11,071 bases of DNA from Chrysochromulina parva (Eukaryota; Haptophyta; Prymnesiales; Chrysochromulinaceae). Of this stretch, positions 6,385 to 11,071 are shown piece after piece. The stretch spans positions 1-11,071 of the forward strand of contig PJAB01001994.1 of assembly GCA_002887195.1 (NCBI GenBank), given 5' to 3'. Below the pieces are notes generated by a model, which made no database searches, was not told the origin of the DNA, and worked only from the letters and a program-made list of their open reading frames with translations. The position numbers were made by a program, and so were the translations under genes. Within the stretch, counting starts at the first letter, position 1. Each line of letters starts with the position of its first letter.

Positions 6385-9300
6385 ATGTCAATGGCGCCAA
6401 TGCCCTCGTGGCGCGTCCGCCCCGGCAAGCTGCTCAGCCGAGACATGCCGAAGAAGGACGAGTCGCCCGCAGAGGAGCGCGGTCTGCTGAAGAAGCTGCC
6501 GTCTCGAATCCCGATAAATTTGCCATTTTCTGATCGACTCCAGGAAGTGCAAGCGCAAGCATTGGATGACATTGGAGACACAACGCGACGGCTGGTCGAG
6601 CACGACAAGAAAGAAGGGCAGACGCGCAACACACTTCGGCGCAAGGTGCGCGTAGCCGCCTGGTTCGTGCAGGTGCTGGTCTTCTGGGGCTGCTGGAAGT
6701 TATTTAACTTCAGCTCGCACATGTCCGCCATCACCCAACGGTACGATCCTAAAGTGGGCATCGATCTTGAGGTGAGAGGCTGCGATGTGGACTTCACCGC
6801 CGGCGACGAGCCGACCGTCACATACACGGCGCGGATGATGGCGGCGCATGCGAGTTGGCACAAGAGCACCTCAGACTCCACGAGCACGCAGTACGCCACG
6901 CTGAGCAACAAAATTGGCTGTGGTGGCTTGCGCCCGGGCGACGGCTGCCGACGCGTGTGCCTGGTGACCGTCTCGGTCACGCCTGAGGCCGCGAGACTGA
7001 GCACCTTTCGCATCGATCAGGAGGCGGACGACACCGACTCGCCCACCATCAGCCTGATGCCACAGACCAGCATCGCGACGCTGCTCGTGTCGCCGGCCGT
7101 CGATCCGCCTTCGATGGACCTGGTGATCTCGCACGCGTCGATCACGAGCCAGCTGACCGCGAAGCTCGGCTTTGGCGGGATGACAGCACGCCGCTCGTCA
7201 CTGCCAAAAGACTCTGCGGTCGAGGCTGTGGGCTCCATCTATCTCTACGGGGTGAATACGCCAGCTGGCTCCAAGAGCGACACGTGCACCGTTGGCTCGG
7301 ATGCGGCGGGCACGGATTGGCAGGTGCGCTGATTGCATGCTGATTGCACGATGATTGCATCCGATGCTGATTGCATGCGGGCACGGATTGGCAGGAAGAA
7401 TCGCGCTCGACCGTGCCTGCGTGGCCCGGCATCCAGTCGTTTGCTGGCGAGGTCGTCGACGTGAGCAACCCCAACATGGACCCGACGAAGGGCGTCAAGT
7501 CCCACGACCTGCCCGTCCCGCATCCCGTCCTTGGCATCCGCGACGCGACTCGAATTACCGAGGCGTACGCGTCCGACTTTGGCGACCGAGGATCGAGTGG
7601 GGGGTCTGTGTACATCACTTTTGAGATCGTCAGCTCCGACGGCCTCCCCGCTGCACGCTTCGTCTACACCACCAACCCATTCTTCCTCTATCTCGACCCT
7701 GCGGCGCTCTTGTTCCTGACTGCCGGTGTCCTCGTGCCTCCGACCTTCCATGAGGAGTTACACTTTACCGGATTCGACTGCGACCTCGGCCCGGGCGCCG
7801 TAATGAGCACCGGCGCGCGCAACGCCACGCTCATCGCCGCCGCTCACGAGATCGAAAAAGTCCTGCACTCAGATCCCGAGGACGTTCGTCCGTTGCGTGG
7901 CCTGCTGGTCTTCGTCGGCAACCAGCCACACGAGCACATGCCGATGCTCTGGGGCGAGCCTCCCCTCTTCGAGATTCCGGATCGCAGCTCTGGGCAGACG
8001 CGTCCGAAGCTTTGGCAGAACCCGACCGTCGCGAGCGCGGTCAAACTCTCACTCGCGCTTGTGGCCGTCGTCGGAGTGCTCGTTGGCGCGCTGGCAACGT
8101 ACGCCGCCTTTAGATACCTGAGCCAAGTGTCGATCGATATGTGGATGCTGGACGAGGCGAACGAGAAGCTGGTTTGCATGAAAAGGTACGCGGAGGAAGG
8201 CGAGATGAAGTACCTCGAGGAGCGTGTGGCCGAGGGCGAAGAGCGAATGAGGCCATCGGGCAACCCGTTCAAATCCCCCTTCCGTCTCATCACGAAGTTT
8301 TCGATCGTGCCGCTGCGCAAAAAGCTGCTCGACTCGCTCCCGCTGTTCATCGAGGCGAATCTGTCGAAGGTGCCCGTTGTCAAGGACAGGGGCATGGGGG
8401 TCGGGGCGAAGGCACCGCAAGCCGATCGTTACATCTGGATGAGCGATTTTTTGCGCCACTATGAGCTCTACTGCCTGGACCAGAACCTGACGATGGAGGT
8501 CTCAAAGGAGAAGATCCAGCAGGAGCTGGTCAGCGAGCATGGGTGCTCCGTAAAGGTCCTCACGCTCTCCCGCTTGTACGGGCTGCGCTGGAAGACGAAG
8601 CTCGAGCCCCAATTGCTGAGAGCCATTCCGGAAGACCGGGCGGCCACCGGCAAATCGAAGACCCCCGAGAAGGTGGTGCGCGACTTCATCAAGGCCAAGT
8701 GCGACGTGTCCGGCCTGGACTACATTGACCTCGAGTCCCGCTTCGGGAAGTATGGTACGATGGAGATGGGCTTCGGGCCCGCTCTGGAGGCATGGGCGAA
8801 GCAGCAGGGTTTGCCCGTGCCCAAACTCGAGCTGAGCAACGAGAAGTGGTGCAAGGCCGCGCTGCCAGAAGGCGTGAAGGTGCGCCTCAACATGACCGCG
8901 AAGCAGGTCCGAGGCCTCGAGTTCAAGAAGGCAAACGACGAGGTCACTATCCCGCCTGAGTGGTACATGCAAGAGGCGGCGATGGTGATGATGCACGCGG
9001 GCTTGTACGTCCCTCCTCTGCTCATGGCAGTCTACGCCATGTATGTGCAGAACTACTACTCGATCTACATCTGCTCTCCGTCGGACTCGGACCCCCTGCT
9101 GCAGCCGCTCACGTGGCTCGATGCCAACCTCGCACTCAGCGAGCTGCTGCGCACTCGGCAGATGGCACCCGAGACGCGTATCCTCGTGGGCGAGGTCTTC
9201 GTCTTTTCCCTCCTCACCCTGGTGCGACAGCTCTTCCACTACATGGCCGTCGAGCAAGTGTCAGCGCAGGACGAGTGGTCATTCCGCAGCGTCTTCAAGA

Positions 9301-10396
9301 TCATCGAGACCAGCTTCTCACACGTCTACGGCGTCATCGCCACGTTGCAGATCTTTGTATTCACCTCCTTTGTCGGGATCGTCGCTTGCTGGTTCCTGCT
9401 CGCCACGGCTCTCGATCCGACCGTCTTCTTGCCATGTGCGCCGCAGGCCCTCCCGCCCTCCACTCTGACTCCACCGGCGTCTGCCTCCCATCGCCAAACG
9501 ACTTTGGTGGAGGAAGCCGCAGGTTGCCCACGCGGCGGCACGTGCGACCGCTGCCTGCCCTCCCATACTCACCACGCGGTATGCGTGTCTCCGCAGATGG
9601 CGTTGCGTTTGTGACGACGATCACCGTCGCGACGACCCTGTTCAGCGAGCTGCTCGCTTCGGCAAAGCGCATACGTGATATGCTCCAGACGGCGTTCGAC
9701 GCGATGCTCGCGCAGAAGATCAAAGAGGCGGAGAAGAAACTTCGCGAGCAATCGGATCGGAAGGCGATTCTCGAGCGTAACGTCCAGGACGAGGATCCAC
9801 CGGAGGGCGATCCACCAGGAATGGCGGCCGGCGACATCGAGAAGGGTGCTGGTGGCGGCGAGGGAGAGGACGCAAGCAACGGCACGAGGCAGATCAAAGT
9901 CTCGCCCGAGGCGATCTTTCGGTTGCTTGACCAGCAGGGCGACGGAGAGTTGACGAAGGAAGAATTCATGGCGGTGTTCACCCTGCTCGACCTGAACATG
10001 TCCGAGTCGCAGAAAGAGCGACTCTTCGCTCTATGTGACATCGACTGCAGTGGCTCGGTTTCTCAGCAGGAGTTCGTCAATAGCTGGTCGCTGCTGCTCA
10101 AGTCCTTCACGGCCGAGGGTGCTGAGGCTCTTGGCCTGGGGCCCACGCAGATTATCCTTTCGGTGGCTTACATTGTCCTCATACTCGGGCTGGTCATCGC
10201 TTTCATCCTCGTGTCGCTCGCGGCATGGTCAAACGAGGACAACTTTGGCGCGGTCATACAGTCGACGCTCATCAGCGGTGCGGGCCGGTCGTCGGTTTCG
10301 TCACGCTCAAAGAGCGACGCGGAGGATCCGGAGAAAGCAAAGGAGCTCACTGAGCAGCACATGGACCAACAGATGGCCGCCGAGACGTCCGAGTAA
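6385..10396 (+). CDS. Multi-pass membrane protein with paired EF-hands, 1259 aa; exons 6385-7323, 7395-9435, 9597-10396
   Basis: Splicing three exons gives one continuous 1259-residue frame. Hydrophobic segments lie at about 88-108, 527-553, 842-864, 908-930, 957-984, 990-1012 and 1178-1203. Basic RRKVR before the first and AKRIR after the sixth suggest a cytosolic N-terminus. That places residues 109-526 (beta-rich, with Cys residues and an NAT glycosylation sequon at 456) in the lumen or outside, and 554-841 in the cytosol. The EF-hand loops are 1105-1116 (DQQGDGELTKEE, Gln at the third ligand position) and 1141-1152 (DIDCSGSVSQQE, canonical). They lie in the cytosolic stretch between the sixth and seventh segments, after a helical charged region (1020-1060). 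This suggests a calcium-regulated channel, transporter or sensor, but I recognise no family and see no pore signature. The start at 6385 was chosen because it is the first ATG after the TATA box; Met3 and Met6 are alternatives. Confidence 0.72.
7306..7394 (+). repeat. 18-bp direct repeat spanning exon end and intron end, with TGATTGCA repeats between
   Basis: GCGGGCACGGATTGGCAG occurs at 7306-7323 (end of exon 1) and 7377-7394 (end of intron 1). Between them TGATTGCA occurs four times, at 7330, 7341, 7352 and 7368. Three of these lie in CTGAT, a branch-site-like sequence. The direct repeat makes the upstream exon end and the 3' splice site identical in sequence. Confidence 0.9.
7324..7394 (+). 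other. Intron 1 of the EF-hand gene (71 bp, phase 0)
   Basis: The intron starts GTGCGC and ends GGCAG. Removing it joins ...AAGTDWQ to EESRSTV in frame, whereas reading through hits TGA at 7330. The length is not a multiple of three, so retention also shifts frame. CTGAT at 7367-7371 is a good branch-site candidate, with its A 24 nt before the acceptor. The last 18 bases are identical to the end of the preceding exon. Confidence 0.8.
9436..9596 (+). other. Intron 2 of the EF-hand gene (161 bp, phase 1)
   Basis: The donor GTGCGC at 9436 has the same six bases as intron 1. The acceptor is TGTCTCCGCAG ending at 9596, after a pyrimidine-rich run. CTCAC at 9568-9572 places a branch-like A 25 nt upstream of the acceptor. 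The junction codon is T+AT (Tyr994), giving DPTVFLPYGVAF and an uninterrupted hydrophobic pair (segments 5 and 6). An earlier GT at 9423 gives the wrong phase. Retention would read to a stop at 9612-9614, losing segment 6, the EF-hands and segment 7. Confidence 0.75.
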
Positions 10397-10417
10397 ATGG
10401 CCGAGACGTCCGAGTAA
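10373..10417 (+). repeat. Tandem duplication of the last codons and stop of the EF-hand gene
   Basis: ATGGCCGCCGAGACGTCCGAGTAA (24 bases: 10373-10396) is followed at once by a 21-base copy at 10397-10417 that lacks one GCC but is otherwise identical. The first copy encodes the C-terminal MAAETSE and stop. The second lies just past the stop and repeats MAETSE plus stop in the same frame. Confidence 0.9.
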
Positions 10418-10425
10418 ACCCGCAT

Positions 10426-10498
10426 GCAGGGACACGCGACCTTTGCGGATACACTCCTTATACACGCAGGGACACGCGACCTTTGCGGATGCACTCCT
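10426..10498 (+). repeat. Two 33-bp direct repeats, period 40
   Basis: The sequence from GCAGGGACACGCGACC to ACTCCT occurs at 10426-10458 and 10466-10498, with one difference (A at 10451, G at 10491) and a 7-bp spacer. It lies just after the EF-hand gene stop, in the probable 3' UTR. No inverted repeat or coding role is apparent on the plus strand. Confidence 0.9.
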
Positions 10499-10739
10499 CG
10501 CCACCTTGACGCCCGGCAGAGGAGCCAGGAGCCTCGGAGACCCGATTCGTCTCGCCCAGGCTGCGTAGCTCGGCTTCGAGAGCTGTGGGATCGAGTTGGA
10601 GCTGATGGCTCATCACGGCCTTGTCTGCCTTGGCCACCTTGTCCGCTGCTGCCTTGTCCGCCTTGTCCGTCGCTTTAGCCACCGTCGCTCCGATACCGCG
10701 GCCGGTGGGGCGGGGGGTGAGGGTCGAGACGAGACTCAA
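10458..10739 (-). CDS. Candidate coding segment with Asp-Lys-Ala repeats (hypothetical, possibly a terminal exon)
   Basis: The minus strand is open from about 10739 to TAA at 10458-10460. The middle reads KATDKADKAAADKVAKADKA followed by SHQLQLDPTALEAELRSLG, which looks like a charged helical protein with GC-rich third positions. There is no ATG at the open end; the first in-frame ATG is at 10613, in the middle. It may therefore be the last exon of a minus-strand gene converging on the EF-hand gene, or a small protein starting at 10613. The C-terminal 15 residues overlap the 33-bp repeat. No domain is recognised. The plus-strand reading is Cys/Pro-rich and less protein-like. Antisense chance remains possible. 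Confidence 0.28.
   Translation of the reverse strand: MSLVSTLTPRPTGRGIGATVAKATDKADKAAADKVAKADKAVMSHQLQLDPTALEAELRSLGETNRVSEAPGSSAGRQGGEECIRKGRVSLRV
10619..10670. repeat. CCTTG-based short repeats
   Basis: CCTTG (CAAGG on the minus strand) recurs at 10619, 10628, 10637, 10652 and 10661. The spacings are 9, 9, 15 and 9, all multiples of three. On the minus strand this writes the Asp-Lys-Ala repeats of the candidate coding segment. Confidence 0.7.
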
Positions 10740-11011
10740 ATCTCATTGTGCTCGTATTGGTGTGTTGTGAATGAAGCCTGGTGCGGGTGGGGTGGCCTGC
10801 GTGGGGTGATGTGCGTGCCGGGTGAGTGACAAGGCCGCTAACAACGCAGAACTTGTAACTTGTGTGGGGAGTCGAGGGAGTCGACCTTCGTCCAGCGTGA
10901 AGAGGGCTGTGGGGAAAACCTTGGGTATGCGCGCCTCGCGTCTCGCCACCACACTGTAAAGCTGCCTTTGGCTTTGCTTTCGTGGTCTGGCGCACAAGAG
11001 CGCGCAGAGCC

Positions 11012-11071
11012 ATGGCAAGCGAAGGTGGCTCCGACCCGTCCGAGGACGTGGCGAAGCTTTTCGCGGTGACT
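11012..11071 (+). CDS. Start of a further gene (partial, first 20 codons)
   Basis: ATG at 11012 has a strong Kozak context (GAGCCATGG) and opens a frame of 20 codons to the window edge: MASEGGSDPSEDVAKLFAVT. Codon use is GC-rich at third positions (GCA AGC GAA GGT GGC TCC GAC), like the genes to the left. The Ser/Asp/Glu-rich beginning is typical of a soluble N-terminus. Nothing about function can be said. A minus-strand ATG overlaps it (CCATGG is palindromic), but that reading gives no convincing protein. Confidence 0.42.
   Translation, partial: MASEGGSDPSEDVAKLFAVT

Larger units (their letters stand above)
10397..11011. other. Region between the EF-hand gene and the next gene start
   Basis: From left to right this holds the duplicated stop segment, the paired 33-bp repeats, the candidate minus-strand segment, and about 270 bp (10740-11011) with no convincing coding signal. 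The last part should contain the promoter and 5' leader of the gene starting at 11012. TGTAA occurs at about 10855 and 10955, but without knowing this organism's poly(A) signal I assign no function. AACTTGT occurs twice in tandem near 10850-10863. Confidence 0.4.

Noticed and set aside
7371..9614. Reading exon 2 as a separate 747-aa gene starting at 7371
   Set aside because: Its first eight residues lie inside intron 1, its start codon would be TTG, and its last ~60 residues are intron 2 sequence. Splicing gives a continuous protein instead.
8960..10396. Plus-strand ORF 8960-10396 as its own gene
   Set aside because: From 8960 to about 9590 it is an Arg/His-rich shadow of exon 2 in another frame. 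Only the part after 9597 is coding, as exon 3.
1..11071. A defence system, CRISPR array, tRNA/rRNA genes or insertion sequence
   Set aside because: None was found. The direct repeats are short local duplications without regular spacers, and there is no transposase, integrase or terminal inverted repeat.

Overview
This window looks like nuclear DNA from a GC-rich unicellular eukaryote, most likely an alga with a secondary (complex) plastid such as a haptophyte or a stramenopile. The evidence is eukaryotic: GT-AG introns, TATA boxes about 80 bp before ATGs, good Kozak contexts, a U-box E3-type protein, an EF-hand multi-pass membrane protein, and a signal-peptide-like leader ending GDA/LAP on a metallochaperone GTPase. 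There are no operons, Shine-Dalgarno sites or prokaryotic mobile elements. The lineage assignment is inference.

Layout. Positions 1-99 hold the edge of an unresolved gene. A TATA-like box (245-254) precedes an intronless plus-strand gene (335-3745, 1136 aa) with an unrecognised N-terminal half, an acidic/Ala-Lys-Glu low-complexity centre and a U-box at residues 902-972. A 621-bp convergent intergenic region with an AT-rich island (about 4030-4200) separates it from a minus-strand COG0523/CobW GTPase (5938-4367, 523 aa) that carries two tandem copies of a ~65-residue C-terminal module. A 446-bp divergent promoter region follows. It contains a clear TATA box (6302-6308) serving a plus-strand, three-exon gene (6385-10396) for a 1259-aa protein. 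That protein has about seven membrane segments, a large lumenal or extracellular domain, and a pair of EF-hands between the last two membrane segments.

The two introns (7324-7394 and 9436-9596) were deduced from frame, GT-AG borders, a shared GTGCGC donor and branch-site-like A residues 24-25 nt before the acceptor. The first intron ends in an 18-bp exact copy of the end of the upstream exon, which suggests origin by tandem duplication. Several other short tandem duplications occur: inside the U-box gene, across the stop codon of the EF-hand gene, and in its 3' flank.

The right end (10397-11071) has a possible minus-strand coding segment with Asp-Lys-Ala repeats and the first 20 codons of another plus-strand gene at 11012. 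The three main genes are separate eukaryotic transcription units, and nothing in the sequence shows that they form one system. The most unusual items are the EF-hand membrane protein, which I cannot assign to a family, the CobW protein with its duplicated tail, and the duplication-derived intron.
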